64,000 nucleotides of DNA from an uncultured Kordia sp. (GCF_947489565.1 NZ_CANLEA010000021.1:1-64000), one strand, 5' to 3'. Shown: positions 29,749 to 40,124, numbered from the stretch's first letter. Notes: a model not told the origin generated them from the sequence alone. Program-made: numbers and translations.

Positions 29749-30726
29749 ATGAGAGAAGTTGCATTTATCAAGCAAAATAAGGAAAAATGGTTAAACTTTG
29801 AAAAAACCATTTATAATAATCAGTTTCAAAATCCAGATGAACTTTCGTCCTTATACATTCAGTTAATGAATGACTTGTCGTATGCACAAACCTATTACCC
29901 TAAGAGTAAAACCATTAGCTACCTAAATCAGCTTGCCGCTGCAGCTTTTCAACGTATTTACAGAACCAAACGTACCAAAACAAATCGTATTGTTTCTTTT
30001 TGGAAAACAGAAGTTCCACTAATTATGTACGATGCTCGCCGTTATGTGATGTATGCGTTTTTAATATTTGGTGTTTTTGTTGCAATTGGTGCAGTTTCTG
30101 CTGCGTTTGATGATTCATTTGTTCGTTTAATTTTAGGCGATGGTTATGTCAATACAACCTTAGAAAACATTCAAAAAGGAGATCCTGTAGCCATTTATAA
30201 AAGTGGAAGTAATTGGGGAAGTTTTATTGGCATTACACTTCGGAATCTGTATGTAGGAATGCAATGCTTTATCCTTGGCGTTTTTGGAGGCATTGGTACT
30301 GGCTATGTTTTAATGCGCAACGGTGTGATGTTAGGTTCTTTTCAGTACTTCTTTTATGACCAAGAAGTATTGTGGGAAAGCGTTCGTGGTATTTGGATTC
30401 ACGGTGCTATGGAAATATTTGCCATTGTTATAGAAGGTGCTGCTGGCTTAATATTAGGCGCTAGTATTTTGTTTCCTAAAACCTATTCGCGCATTACTTC
30501 TTTTAAGATGGGACTCAAAATTGGAATAAAAATATTAATCAGTACATTTCCTTTTACAATCGCTGCTGGCTTTTTAGAAGGATACGTTACGCGATACTCG
30601 AATATTATGCCGAATTGGCTTTCGGTTGGTATTATAATTCTTACCTTAGGAATTATATCATTTTACTACTTACTATATCCGCGTATCGTTCATAAAAAAT
30701 TAAGAACACATGTTGCAACTATATAA
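29749..30726 (+). CDS. Stage II sporulation protein M-like membrane protein
   Basis: 'MREVAFIKQNKEKWLNFE...' with SpoIIM-like TM core; adjacent to DUF4129/MoxR/DUF58 genes. Confidence 0.88.
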   Translation: MREVAFIKQNKEKWLNFEKTIYNNQFQNPDELSSLYIQLMNDLSYAQTYYPKSKTISYLNQLAAAAFQRIYRTKRTKTNRIVSFWKTEVPLIMYDARRYVMYAFLIFGVFVAIGAVSAAFDDSFVRLILGDGYVNTTLENIQKGDPVAIYKSGSNWGSFIGITLRNLYVGMQCFILGVFGGIGTGYVLMRNGVMLGSFQYFFYDQEVLWESVRGIWIHGAMEIFAIVIEGAAGLILGASILFPKTYSRITSFKMGLKIGIKILISTFPFTIAAGFLEGYVTRYSNIMPNWLSVGIIILTLGIISFYYLLYPRIVHKKLRTHVATI

Positions 30727-31654
30727 ATCTAGAGATTTCGGACTCTTTTTTAAAGATACTTTTGCTTTTCTAAAAATGCATGCTGCCCATTTTTTCAAAA
30801 ATTATATTTTGGTAAATGGACTCTTTTTGGCAGTTTTAATTGGTATGAGTTATTTTTTATATAACGAATTAGCCGAAATGCAAGCGCTAGGTCTTTTGGA
30901 AGAAAACAACTATCAAGAACTCTTAAGATATCTTCAGAGATATTCGGCTACGTTTTCTACCTATGGTATCTTTTACATATTGTTAGCTGCTTTTGTGGGA
31001 ATCTTGAATTATTCATATATCGCTTTCTATTTTAAGTTGTATGAACGACATCAAGGAGCCAATTTTGGTTATAAAGAAATATCTGATGAATTATTTTCCA
31101 ACTTTGGAAAATTGGTCAAGTTCATTTTAGCTACCATAGTTATTTCAATTCCTATTCTTATTGCAACTTTTATTGTAATGGGTATTTTAACATTTACGAT
31201 TATTGGAATTCCGTTCATTTTATTTGTAATCGCATTTCTTTCGCTTTTTTATCATTCTGCCATCATGGAATATTTAAAGTCTGATAAAGGTGTATTTGAT
31301 TGTTATGGATATAGCTTACAACTTTGTCTTCAAAACTTTTTCCCTGCAGTCGGAGCCGTTGGTGTTTTTATGTTGATTACAGGAGTATTTCAATTTGTAT
31401 TAGGATTGGTACATGAAGGAATTTTATTCTTTATTGGGATTTCTGTATATGAAAATCCTGCATATTTAAACGATTTAGAGAAAAGTTCCACAATATTCAT
31501 GATTGCATTTGTATTGCAAATTGCCATATATCTTATCAATTTTATAATTTCAGCTATTATACAAATACATCAGGCTATTGTATATTATGGTTTAAAAGAA
31601 GACCGAGAAAATATTCACACAAGAAGTACCATTGATAGTATTGGGAAAGGCTAA
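30710..31654 (+). CDS. Hypothetical membrane protein of the MoxR-DUF58 operon
   Basis: Overlaps SpoIIM gene; multiple TM segments. Confidence 0.75.
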   Translation: MLQLYKSRDFGLFFKDTFAFLKMHAAHFFKNYILVNGLFLAVLIGMSYFLYNELAEMQALGLLEENNYQELLRYLQRYSATFSTYGIFYILLAAFVGILNYSYIAFYFKLYERHQGANFGYKEISDELFSNFGKLVKFILATIVISIPILIATFIVMGILTFTIIGIPFILFVIAFLSLFYHSAIMEYLKSDKGVFDCYGYSLQLCLQNFFPAVGAVGVFMLITGVFQFVLGLVHEGILFFIGISVYENPAYLNDLEKSSTIFMIAFVLQIAIYLINFIISAIIQIHQAIVYYGLKEDRENIHTRSTIDSIGKG

Positions 31655-31659
31655 CATTC

Positions 31660-32427
31660 ATGTCAAAATTCTTAAAACACATATTTTTTACTTTTCTCAT
31701 TGTTGGAATTTGCACAAATCCGCTTCGAGCTGAAGTTCGTACGTCTGTTAACGAAACAACCGTACAACAAACACCTCTAAAAGAAGATTTCTCATATATA
31801 AGTCCAAAGAAATACGATGACGATTTTAAAGAGCGTTATCAAACGGATGATTATATATATGATGGCGAAAAAAGAAGCAAATCTTGGCTTTCTAGTTTGG
31901 TTGATTGGTTGGAAGAAACCATGCAAGATTGGTTTAATTTAGACACACGCGAAGAAGCTTCTGCTATCGTAAAAAATCTTACAAATGCATTTTATATAAT
32001 TATCATTGTATTGGTTGTTTTCTTTATTGTGAGAACACTGATGAATGGTGAAGGTCGTTGGGTTTTCGGAAAACAATCCATCCGTCATAAAATAAATTTT
32101 GAAGATGTAACTACAGATATTCTCATTACCGATTTCAAAAAACTTATTGAAGCAGCAATGGCAAAAGGCAATTACCGATTGGCAATTCGCTATCAGTATC
32201 TCAATATGCTCAAAAAATTAAATGCTGCTGAAGTCATTGCGTTTGATCCCGAAAAAACGAATCTTGATTATACGTATGAAATTAAAGATGAAGCTGTCCG
32301 CGAACAATTTCAATATACTTCTTATCTGTATAATTATGTTTGGTATGGCGAATTTGACATTGATGAAGCACAATATCAAAAAGCCCAAGAATCATTTCAT
32401 GTCTTACTTAAAAATGTTGCCGCATGA
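31660..32427 (+). CDS. DUF4129-like protein
   Basis: 'KLIEAAMAKGNYRLAIRYQYLNMLKKLN' and operon context. Confidence 0.78.
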   Translation: MSKFLKHIFFTFLIVGICTNPLRAEVRTSVNETTVQQTPLKEDFSYISPKKYDDDFKERYQTDDYIYDGEKRSKSWLSSLVDWLEETMQDWFNLDTREEASAIVKNLTNAFYIIIIVLVVFFIVRTLMNGEGRWVFGKQSIRHKINFEDVTTDILITDFKKLIEAAMAKGNYRLAIRYQYLNMLKKLNAAEVIAFDPEKTNLDYTYEIKDEAVREQFQYTSYLYNYVWYGEFDIDEAQYQKAQESFHVLLKNVAA

Positions 32428-33647
32428 GTAAAAGACTAAAAATATATCTTGGAATTTTAATCGCGATAATTATTTCGGTTACGTTTATAGAAGTGTCTCA
32501 ACCTACGGTTATTGATTGGCGAGAAACGTATAATGAAAAAGAAACCAATCCGTATGACTTGGAAGTATTTTACAAGGAATTAGGAATCATTGTATACGAT
32601 GGAGAAATCAAAAATATTTACCGAACTCCGTACGAATTTTTCAATGACGAATACGATTGGAAGAAATATGAATATAAAATTGAAGGAACCTACATGAATA
32701 TCACACCAGATTTTTTGGTTGATCCTTCATCCATTCATGAAATGCTTGATTTTGCCGCAGAAGGAAATACCGTTTTTATTTCCGCTAAAGAAATGCCACG
32801 TTATCTGAGAGATTCTTTAGGTTTTTCAATAAAACATGAACCTAGAATTGTAAGTGAAGCGACCTTTACATTTGCTAACAGTCGATTGGCTAATCATCAT
32901 GTTACATACAAAAAAGGAATTAGCAACGTCTTCTTCTCATATATTGATACCTTGACAACTACCGTATTAGGATATCAAAAATTTAAAGAGGATCCTAAAA
33001 AAAAGACATATACCAATTTCATTCAAATTCCAATTGGGAAAGGTTCTTTCTTACTACACACGCAACCTGCTACGTTTACAAATTATTATTTACTAAAAGA
33101 TAATTATCACAAGTATACAGAAGGCGTGTTGGCATATATTCCAAATGATGATATCTTTTTCGATTCACCCAATAAAATACAAAGCGCGGATGGCACAAAT
33201 AACGATTCACGATTTCGTTTTATAGATTCGCAACCCGCATTGCGTTGGGCTTGGTACTTATCGTTAGTATTCTTAACTATTTTTATTCTTTTCAATATCA
33301 AACGAAAGCAACGTATTGTAAAAGTCATAAAACCACTAGAAAACACCACTGTAGATTTTACCAAAACCATTGGAAATCTTTTCTATGAAACCAAGGATCA
33401 TCAAAATGTAGCACATAAAAAAATTACGTATTTCTTAGAATATCTGCGCACAGAATATTTTATGGATACGCAAGTTCTCGATGAAAAATTTTGCAAACGT
33501 TTGCATCAAAAATCAGGAAAATCATTAGAAGAAACGGAGCGACTCATCAAACTAGTCAAAATTTTAAAGAAGAAATTATTTTTTGACGAAAATGATGTCA
33601 TTCGAATTACGGACGCTATTGAAAAATTCCGCAAAAAAGACAATTAA
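32424..33647 (+). CDS. DUF4350-like membrane protein
   Basis: 'TNPYDLEVFYKELG...DFAAEGNTVFISAKE', TM segment near 'RWAWYLSLVFLTIFILFNIKRKQR'. Confidence 0.78.
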   Translation: MSKRLKIYLGILIAIIISVTFIEVSQPTVIDWRETYNEKETNPYDLEVFYKELGIIVYDGEIKNIYRTPYEFFNDEYDWKKYEYKIEGTYMNITPDFLVDPSSIHEMLDFAAEGNTVFISAKEMPRYLRDSLGFSIKHEPRIVSEATFTFANSRLANHHVTYKKGISNVFFSYIDTLTTTVLGYQKFKEDPKKKTYTNFIQIPIGKGSFLLHTQPATFTNYYLLKDNYHKYTEGVLAYIPNDDIFFDSPNKIQSADGTNNDSRFRFIDSQPALRWAWYLSLVFLTIFILFNIKRKQRIVKVIKPLENTTVDFTKTIGNLFYETKDHQNVAHKKITYFLEYLRTEYFMDTQVLDEKFCKRLHQKSGKSLEETERLIKLVKILKKKLFFDENDVIRITDAIEKFRKKDN

Positions 33648-33677
33648 ATTAGTAAATTACACTATTAAACGCATTAT

Positions 33678-34703
33678 ATGGACTTTAAAGGAGATATTAA
33701 CGAAGAAGAAGCACAGTCAGCAAAAGACACGCCATTGTCTTTTGAAAATAGAATTGATTTGACCGAATTGCAAGATGGAATTCAGAAAATAAGACAAGAA
33801 CTCTCTAAAGTAATTGTTGGACAAAAAGGCATGATTGATATGCTGATTACCGCATTGCTTGCCAAAGGACACGTACTGATTGAAGGTGTGCCTGGAGTTG
33901 CCAAAACGATTACTGCAAAGTTGTTAGCAAAATCGTTGACGGTTGATTTTAGTCGTATTCAATTTACGCCAGATTTGATGCCAAGTGATATTTTAGGAAC
34001 GTCTATTTTTGACATGAAAAAGTCTGAATTTGAGTTTAAAAAAGGACCTGTATTCACCAATATGTTATTAATTGACGAAATCAATCGTGCGCCCGCAAAA
34101 ACACAAGCTGCTTTGTTTGAGGTTATGGAAGAACGTCAAATAACAATGGATGGTACTAAATATTCTTTAGACGCACCTTTTATGGTATTGGCCACACAAA
34201 ACCCAATTGAACAAGAAGGAACGTATCGTTTGCCGGAAGCGCAATTGGACCGTTTTCTGTTTAAAATCAATGTAGAATATCCTAATCTTGAAGAAGAAGT
34301 AGAAATCATTGCTCGTGAACACGCTTTGAAAGAAAGTAAAAAAATAGATCAAATCACGGCGTTTTTAAATCAAGAACAAATTACCAAGTACCAATCGTTG
34401 GTCAATGAAATTGTAGTAGAGCCTCACTTATTAAAATACATTGCAGAGATTATCATTAATACGCGCAGCAATCAATTTTTATACATGGGCGCGTCTCCAA
34501 GAGCTTCGATTGCAATTTTGAAAGCTTCTAAAGCGTATGCTGCGATGAACGGACGTGATTTTGTGACGCCAGAAGACATTAAACAAGTGGCAGCACCTGT
34601 ATTACAACATCGTATCATTGTAACACCTGAGCGCGAAATGGAAGGTATGACTTCAAAGCAAATTATCAATCAAATCATACAAACTATTGAGATTCCTCGA
34701 TAA
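33678..34703 (+). CDS. MoxR-family AAA ATPase
   Basis: 'IVGQKGMIDMLITALLAKGHVLIEGVPGVAKT', 'LLIDEINRAPAKTQAALFEVMEERQ', 'ATQNPIEQEGTYRLPEAQLDRF'. Confidence 0.95.
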   Translation: MDFKGDINEEEAQSAKDTPLSFENRIDLTELQDGIQKIRQELSKVIVGQKGMIDMLITALLAKGHVLIEGVPGVAKTITAKLLAKSLTVDFSRIQFTPDLMPSDILGTSIFDMKKSEFEFKKGPVFTNMLLIDEINRAPAKTQAALFEVMEERQITMDGTKYSLDAPFMVLATQNPIEQEGTYRLPEAQLDRFLFKINVEYPNLEEEVEIIAREHALKESKKIDQITAFLNQEQITKYQSLVNEIVVEPHLLKYIAEIIINTRSNQFLYMGASPRASIAILKASKAYAAMNGRDFVTPEDIKQVAAPVLQHRIIVTPEREMEGMTSKQIINQIIQTIEIPR

Positions 34704-34728
34704 TGTATGGTTTTTAAACTACTAGTGA

Positions 34729-36072
34729 GTGCAAGTCATAAAAGATTTTTTTAAGTCCTTATATATCCAAGATCGTTTCTTTTACGTGTGTTTGGGAATC
34801 GTGCTATGCTTTATTATTAGCTTCCTTTTTCCAAGACTCTTTTATGTCTCAAAGCTTTTATTGCTTATTTATTTCACTGTAACTCTACTTGATATTTTTA
34901 TCTTATACCGAACGAACAATGGTATTGTTGGGAAACGACAACTTCCTGATAAATTGTCTAATGGTGATGAAAACGAGATATATCTCAAATTGGAAAACTA
35001 TTATACATTTCCTGTATTTACTACTATTATTGATGAAATTCCAGAACAATTCCAGGTACGTGATTTTTCTATTGAACGAAAAATAAAACCTTCAAGTATT
35101 GTTGAACTAAAATATAAATTACGTCCGACCGAACGTGGCGAATATACCTTTGGAAAACTCAACGTATATGTTGCTACTTCTTTAGGATTGGTTTCCCGTC
35201 GTTATCATTTTGATAAGGAAGCTATGGTACCAACCTATCCTGCTTTTTTACAGCTTAAAAAGTACGATTTGTTGGCTATTGGTAATAATTTGACGATGTA
35301 TGGAATCAAGAAAATTCGTCGTATCGGACATACGATGGAGTTCGAGCAAATCAAAGAATATGTGATTGGAGATGATTTGCGTACGATTAACTGGAAAGCC
35401 ACCGCAAAACAACGTCAGTTGATGGTGAATCAGTACCAAGACGAGAAATCGCAACCTATATATTCTGTGATTGATAAAGGGCGAATGATGAAAATGCCTT
35501 TTAATGAATTAAGCTTGCTCGATTATGCCATTAACGCCACTTTGGTGATGAGCAATGTAGTTTTAAAAAAGCAAGACAAAGCAGGTATGTTCACCTTTTC
35601 TAAAAAGGTTGATAATATGGTAATTGCAGAGAGACGCAGTTCACAGATGAATTTAATCTTAGAAGCGCTGTACAATGTAAAAACAGATTTCTTTGAATCC
35701 GATTATGGAAGATTGTACGCAAACATTAAGCAAACGATAAAACATCGCAGTCTTTTATTGTTGTACACGAACTTTGAAACTGTAGAAGCGCTCAACCGAC
35801 AATTGCCTTATTTAAAAGGAATTGCCAAAAGTCACTTACTCGTAGTCATCTTTTTTAAGAATACAGAATTAGATCAGTTGATCCATACGGATGTGACTAA
35901 CATTCAAGAAGCGTATGATAAAGTCATCGCGGAAAAGTTCTCTTTCGAAAAACGTTTGATTGTCAACGAACTTAAGAAATACGGAATTCACTCTATTCTT
36001 ACGACTCCAGAGAATTTAACTATTGATGCTATTAATAAGTATTTGGAGATGAAATCTCGTGGGTTGGTGTAG
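34729..36072 (+). CDS. DUF58 domain-containing protein (GTG start)
   Basis: 'FEQIKEYVIGDDLRTINWKATAKQRQLMVNQYQDEKSQPIYSVID'. Confidence 0.92.
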   Translation: MQVIKDFFKSLYIQDRFFYVCLGIVLCFIISFLFPRLFYVSKLLLLIYFTVTLLDIFILYRTNNGIVGKRQLPDKLSNGDENEIYLKLENYYTFPVFTTIIDEIPEQFQVRDFSIERKIKPSSIVELKYKLRPTERGEYTFGKLNVYVATSLGLVSRRYHFDKEAMVPTYPAFLQLKKYDLLAIGNNLTMYGIKKIRRIGHTMEFEQIKEYVIGDDLRTINWKATAKQRQLMVNQYQDEKSQPIYSVIDKGRMMKMPFNELSLLDYAINATLVMSNVVLKKQDKAGMFTFSKKVDNMVIAERRSSQMNLILEALYNVKTDFFESDYGRLYANIKQTIKHRSLLLLYTNFETVEALNRQLPYLKGIAKSHLLVVIFFKNTELDQLIHTDVTNIQEAYDKVIAEKFSFEKRLIVNELKKYGIHSILTTPENLTIDAINKYLEMKSRGLV

Positions 36073-36115
36073 AGATTTAAAATAACTACAACTCCTATAT
36101 TTTTGATTAACCTCT

Positions 36116-37252
36116 TTAATTGAAAAGTATTTGACAGAAATATAAACTTAAAATAATACAAACAATACCGATAAGAATCCAGCATAAGAATTTAATCAAA
36201 TCTTTTTTTACAGGTTCATTTCTATCTCTTTTTTCATGATATCTTTTGTAATGATAGAAACCATAATAGCACAAACATGCACTCAAAAGCAATAAAAATA
36301 TTTGAAAAACAATGTTACATTTTTTTTCAGGAGCAGGTGGTAAGCCTATAGGGTTAATAATGTCAATCGTAAATTTAACTTTTCGAAACTTCCCTCCTTT
36401 TTTTGTAACATCTTTAGTCGTAGTTGCATGATATGAAATTCTTGTTTTACTCTCTACTTCACGAATTTGTTTTACAGTAACCAAGTACTCACTGTATAAG
36501 CAATATGCTCTTAAAAATGCTAAAGTCTCATTGGTAAGAAGATCTCCTTCTTTTAATTTTATAGGAGTTTCGACTCCATTTAGTTTGTATGCATATATTT
36601 TTTGTCCGTTTAACGTTTCTTGGGGACTTTTAGGAAAATCTCCTTCAATACCATCATAATATTTAGGGTCTTTGGGATCAAATGGGGTTGCATCGGCAAA
36701 ACCATGTAACTCTAATTGAATTTCCTCTCCTTGTTCAAAGTTATCTTTAAAAAATTCTCTAATTGTTATATCGGCAAATTCTAACATTGAAAGTGCACTT
36801 GGAGAATCTGCAAGATGATATTTCCCTAAATTATAATCAGTAATTTTTCCTTTTAATTTTTCACCTTTAGTTGTATAACTAAATTCTGATCGTAAAACCC
36901 TTTGATTATCTTTAATTATATTCTGATAAGAAAATTTAGGTTCAAATTCTTTAGATATTTTCCCTGTCTTTTTTAAACTATCAAAATATGAAAAAATGTT
37001 TTTACGAATTTTGTCTTCTACTAGTTTGATATCTTTATCGATCTGAATTTCAATTTTCAGATCTGCTTCTGTTAAGCTTCTGACATCATCAGTGAATAAT
37101 AGAGATGAAAACGTAATCGCTGTAAAAGCGCAAAAAAGTATTATAAAACTTTTTAAAACTTTATTAGTTTCCTCAGAAAAAAATGCTAATATCCCACAAT
37201 AAATTGAAAGTATGATATAAATAACAAATACGATAATTTTTGGATAGTCCAT
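36116..37252 (-). CDS. Hypothetical membrane protein
   Basis: Intact 378-aa ORF, N-terminal and C-terminal TM pairs. Confidence 0.65.
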   Translation of the reverse strand: MDYPKIIVFVIYIILSIYCGILAFFSEETNKVLKSFIILFCAFTAITFSSLLFTDDVRSLTEADLKIEIQIDKDIKLVEDKIRKNIFSYFDSLKKTGKISKEFEPKFSYQNIIKDNQRVLRSEFSYTTKGEKLKGKITDYNLGKYHLADSPSALSMLEFADITIREFFKDNFEQGEEIQLELHGFADATPFDPKDPKYYDGIEGDFPKSPQETLNGQKIYAYKLNGVETPIKLKEGDLLTNETLAFLRAYCLYSEYLVTVKQIREVESKTRISYHATTTKDVTKKGGKFRKVKFTIDIINPIGLPPAPEKKCNIVFQIFLLLLSACLCYYGFYHYKRYHEKRDRNEPVKKDLIKFLCWILIGIVCIILSLYFCQILFN

Positions 37253-37704
37253 TGTGAATTTAGGAATTATTAGATTTTTAAATTAAGATAGCGCTTTTAT
37301 AAATTTGTGTAAGAGTAAGGTTTTTAATTAATTACTAGCAAAGTTCAATTTGATTATTTTATTTTCTCTTATTTTAAAACTAAAAAAGTATTGCATTTAC
37401 AAATTACTAATATCTAAGTTTTTATATTTATTTAAATCTCTTTTTATCATAGATTATAATATTATTTCAGTATTGTATATACTTAAATTATATATAACAA
37501 CAACTCGTTATTTAATGGCTATTATCTTTAAAAGTAAAATAAAGATTATACATACGCAATGTAATTTCCTGTAATCGCATACAATAAAACTTAACTTTCT
37601 TTCTACATCCTATACTATAAGTAAAGACAAATCCATCATCTCCTCAACTACTTTCAACCATTTCCTCTTGACATTCCAATCAAAACATCAAGAAGTTTTC
37701 ACAC

Positions 37705-37764
37705 TTTACTACGTAGCAAAATAAAGTTTACTACCTAGTAAAAATATTTTTACTAGGTAGTAAA
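37705..37764. promoter_or_regulatory. Triple 16-bp dyad (operator/iteron-like) array, TTTACTA-NN-TAGTAAA, 22-bp period
   Basis: TTTACTACGTAGCAAA (37705-37720), TTTACTACCTAGTAAA (37727-37742), TTTACTAGGTAGTAAA (37749-37764); the last two form a perfect 38-bp palindrome. Confidence 0.85.
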
Positions 37765-37884
37765 GAATAAAAAGTACTTGAAAAGAGATTTCATTTCTCT
37801 AGAGAAAAAAGATAAAAGAAGCGGTAATTTTATAATTATGGACAGATAAAAAAGGAAGTTAGCTCAGCAAAAAAAAGCAAGCAA

Positions 37885-37912
37885 TAAAAAAGCGAACTCT
37901 GAAAAGTCCGCT
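37885..37912 (-). terminator. Rho-independent terminator for the minus-strand repeat-protein gene
   Basis: minus strand: AAGCGGACT-TTTCAG-AGTTCGCTTTTTT. Confidence 0.75.
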
Positions 37913-37945
37913 TGTGTTTGTATTTTATGTTGAGAAGTTATGATT

Positions 37946-38720
37946 TTAATTTGCTGTTTTTCCTTCTCGGTATTCAATTCCTTTTTGACCGATCAACGTA
38001 CCTTTGGAATCTGCATACATTACGTATATGGTATTACTCTTTGGATAATAGACGGTTCCGAAAGTTTTAGAAATGTCTTTGGCTGTTTTTCCTTCACGAT
38101 ATTCAATTCCTTTTTGTCCAACCAACGTTCCTTTAGAATCTACATACATTACGTATATGGTATTACTCTTTGGATAATAGACCGTTCCAAAAGTTTTGGA
38201 AATATTTTTAGCCGTTTTTCCTTCACGATATTCAATTCCCTTTTGCCCAACTAACGTGCCTTTGGAATCTGCATAGACCACATAGATCGTATTATTTTTA
38301 GGGTAATACACCGTACCAAATGTTTTAGAAATGTCCGTTGCCATTTTTCCTTCGCGATATTCGATTCCTTTTTGTCCAATTAAAGTGCCTTTGGAATCTG
38401 CATAAATCACATATATGGTATTACTTGGAGGATAATAGACCGTTCCAAATACTTTGGCAATATCCGTTGCCATTTTTCCTTCGCGGTATTCCAATCCTTT
38501 TTGTCCGATCAGCGTACCTTTGGAATCGGCATAGATTGCATAGATCGTATTATTGTTTGGATAAAATACTGCGCCAAAAACTTTGTCGATATCAGTAGCT
38601 GTTTTTCCTTCACGATATTCTATTCCGTTTTGTCCGATTAAAGTATGATTCTGATTGCTAAAAATGGTATAGATTGAATTGTTTTGTTTGTAATATACCG
38701 TTCCGATAGCATGATCAATT
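37946..38720. repeat. 129-bp tandem coding repeats
   Basis: 'gctgtttttccttc(t/a)cg(g/a)tattcaattcc' recurs at 37953 and 38082 and on, period 129 bp. Confidence 0.85.
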
Positions 38721-38797
38721 TGACTGAATAGCACAATAGGAGTTACAAACAATAGAACAGCAATGAGTTTTTTCATAATATTCTTATTTGATAGCAT
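37946..38797 (-). CDS. Secreted protein of about six 43-aa tandem repeats
   Basis: Repeat 'GTVYYPKSNTIYVMYADSKGTLIGQKGIEYREGKTAKDISKTF'; signal peptide MKKLIAVLLFVTPIVLFSQ (likely start is the internal Met). Confidence 0.75.
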   Translation of the reverse strand: MLSNKNIMKKLIAVLLFVTPIVLFSQIDHAIGTVYYKQNNSIYTIFSNQNHTLIGQNGIEYREGKTATDIDKVFGAVFYPNNNTIYAIYADSKGTLIGQKGLEYREGKMATDIAKVFGTVYYPPSNTIYVIYADSKGTLIGQKGIEYREGKMATDISKTFGTVYYPKNNTIYVVYADSKGTLVGQKGIEYREGKTAKNISKTFGTVYYPKSNTIYVMYVDSKGTLVGQKGIEYREGKTAKDISKTFGTVYYPKSNTIYVMYADSKGTLIGQKGIEYREGKTAN

Positions 38798-39121
38798 TTT
38801 ACACTTGTTTTAGATACTATTTTATAAAAATAAGATTAAAGAGGTTACGTACGTATGATTTCATTCGTTTATTTTTTAAAATAAGAGACCATCTGAAAAG
38901 TTTTTAAAACGTCATTCTAAACTTGGTTCAGCACCTAACTCAACTGGTTTTTCAATTGTACTGAGAAACCGAATCATATTCGACTTGACGAAGATTTGAC
39001 TTTTATGACAATCTCTTATTTTTTTAAAAGACTCCGTTTTTCAACGAAGCTCGTAAAATTCGTAATTTTGAATTCTACTAACCTAAATCAATAACTAACG
39101 AAAGTTTTATAAATGTTACTT

Positions 39122-39180
39122 TTTTATGGAAGCATAATATATACTGTGATTACCTAAAAAACCGTTGAGCTTCCATAAAA
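39122..39180. repeat. Perfect 12-bp inverted repeat, 35-nt loop
   Basis: TTTTATGGAAGC ... GCTTCCATAAAA. Confidence 0.6.
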
Positions 39181-39385
39181 TAGCAATACTACATTCTATA
39201 TATATAGACGTAGTTAATTTTGAAAAGGTTCCCGACCTAACACCTAAAATCTATTACCAAATGCCTTTTTTACAATTCATCCTTCAAAAATTACAGTTAG
39301 GTATCTTTTTTTGTGTGTGATTGAGATTTATTTGGACATTTGAATCATCAAACAATAAATCATTAATCAATAAACAATTACAATC

Positions 39386-39811
39386 ATGAGAAATTTACTT
39401 TTAATCGCAGTTTTCTTTACAGGTCTTTTTACAACAACAGCACAAACAACTTCTGAAGAAGGAGTAACCATCACAGTTACCATTGACAAAATTAAAAACA
39501 ACACCGGAAAAGTATTATTCGCTTTACATACCGAAAGTACGTTTATGAAAACAACACCTGTACAAACTGCAGGAAGCAAAATTGAAGGCAATACAGTAAC
39601 CGTTACTTTTACAAATGTTCCAAAAGGCACGTATGCAATTACATGTGTACATGACGAGAACAACAACGGACAAATGGATTTTGAAGCTAGCGGAATGCCA
39701 AAAGAAGATTACGGCATTTCTAATAATCCAATGAGCTACGGACCACCACAATTTGATCCTGCAAAATTTGACGTAAAAGATAGCGATGTAACTTTAAAAA
39801 TCGTTTTATAA
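39386..39811 (+). CDS. DUF2141 domain-containing secreted protein
   Basis: 'VTIDKIKNNTGKVLFALHTE...TNVPKGTYAITCVHDENNNGQMDFEASGMPKEDYGISNNPM'. Confidence 0.92.
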   Translation: MRNLLLIAVFFTGLFTTTAQTTSEEGVTITVTIDKIKNNTGKVLFALHTESTFMKTTPVQTAGSKIEGNTVTVTFTNVPKGTYAITCVHDENNNGQMDFEASGMPKEDYGISNNPMSYGPPQFDPAKFDVKDSDVTLKIVL

Positions 39812-39893
39812 TATAATTTTTGAGCTCTTAGATTTGCGTATTGAGATACCGATCTAGATAAATTCAAACAAACAACATTCTTTCATCAATCAT

Positions 39894-39926
39894 AAAAAAG
39901 CAATGCTAAAAAGTGTTGCTTTTTTT
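39894..39926 (+). terminator. Rho-independent terminator
   Basis: aaaaaagcaatgc-taaaaa-gtgttgcttttttt. Confidence 0.75.
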
Positions 39927-40124
39927 ATGTAATAAACAGTATGACAACATCTTAAATTCTCATCTTTTTATAAAATCTTACAAGGAAAAACATGTTATTT
40001 CACCTTATGTTCATCGTGATTTATAAAAAGTGGTACATGATTTATAAATGGCGATAATCTTCATTTTTCAAGCTCCAAATATTGGAATAAGTTTGATCAA
40101 TTATTAATTCAAAAAAATATAATT

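Noticed and set aside
29724-29749. Short divergent spacer between the RDD and SpoIIM-like genes
   Set aside because: Normal arrangement for this conserved RDD/SpoIIM/MoxR/DUF58 neighbourhood; not unusual.
37350-37574. 74-aa ORF in the AT-rich spacer
   Set aside because: Leu/Ile/Lys/Tyr-rich translation of AT-rich DNA with no start context or family; more likely non-coding.
37683-38800. Possible CRISPR array in the repeat-rich region
   Set aside because: The 129-bp repeats are in-frame coding repeats and the 22-bp dyads have only three units without spacers; no cas genes.
38900-39010. Possible degenerate dispersed repeat ('gtcattctaaacttggttcag...ttcgacttgacg')
   Set aside because: Resembles common flavobacterial intergenic repeats, but too diverged here to delimit without a genome-wide search.
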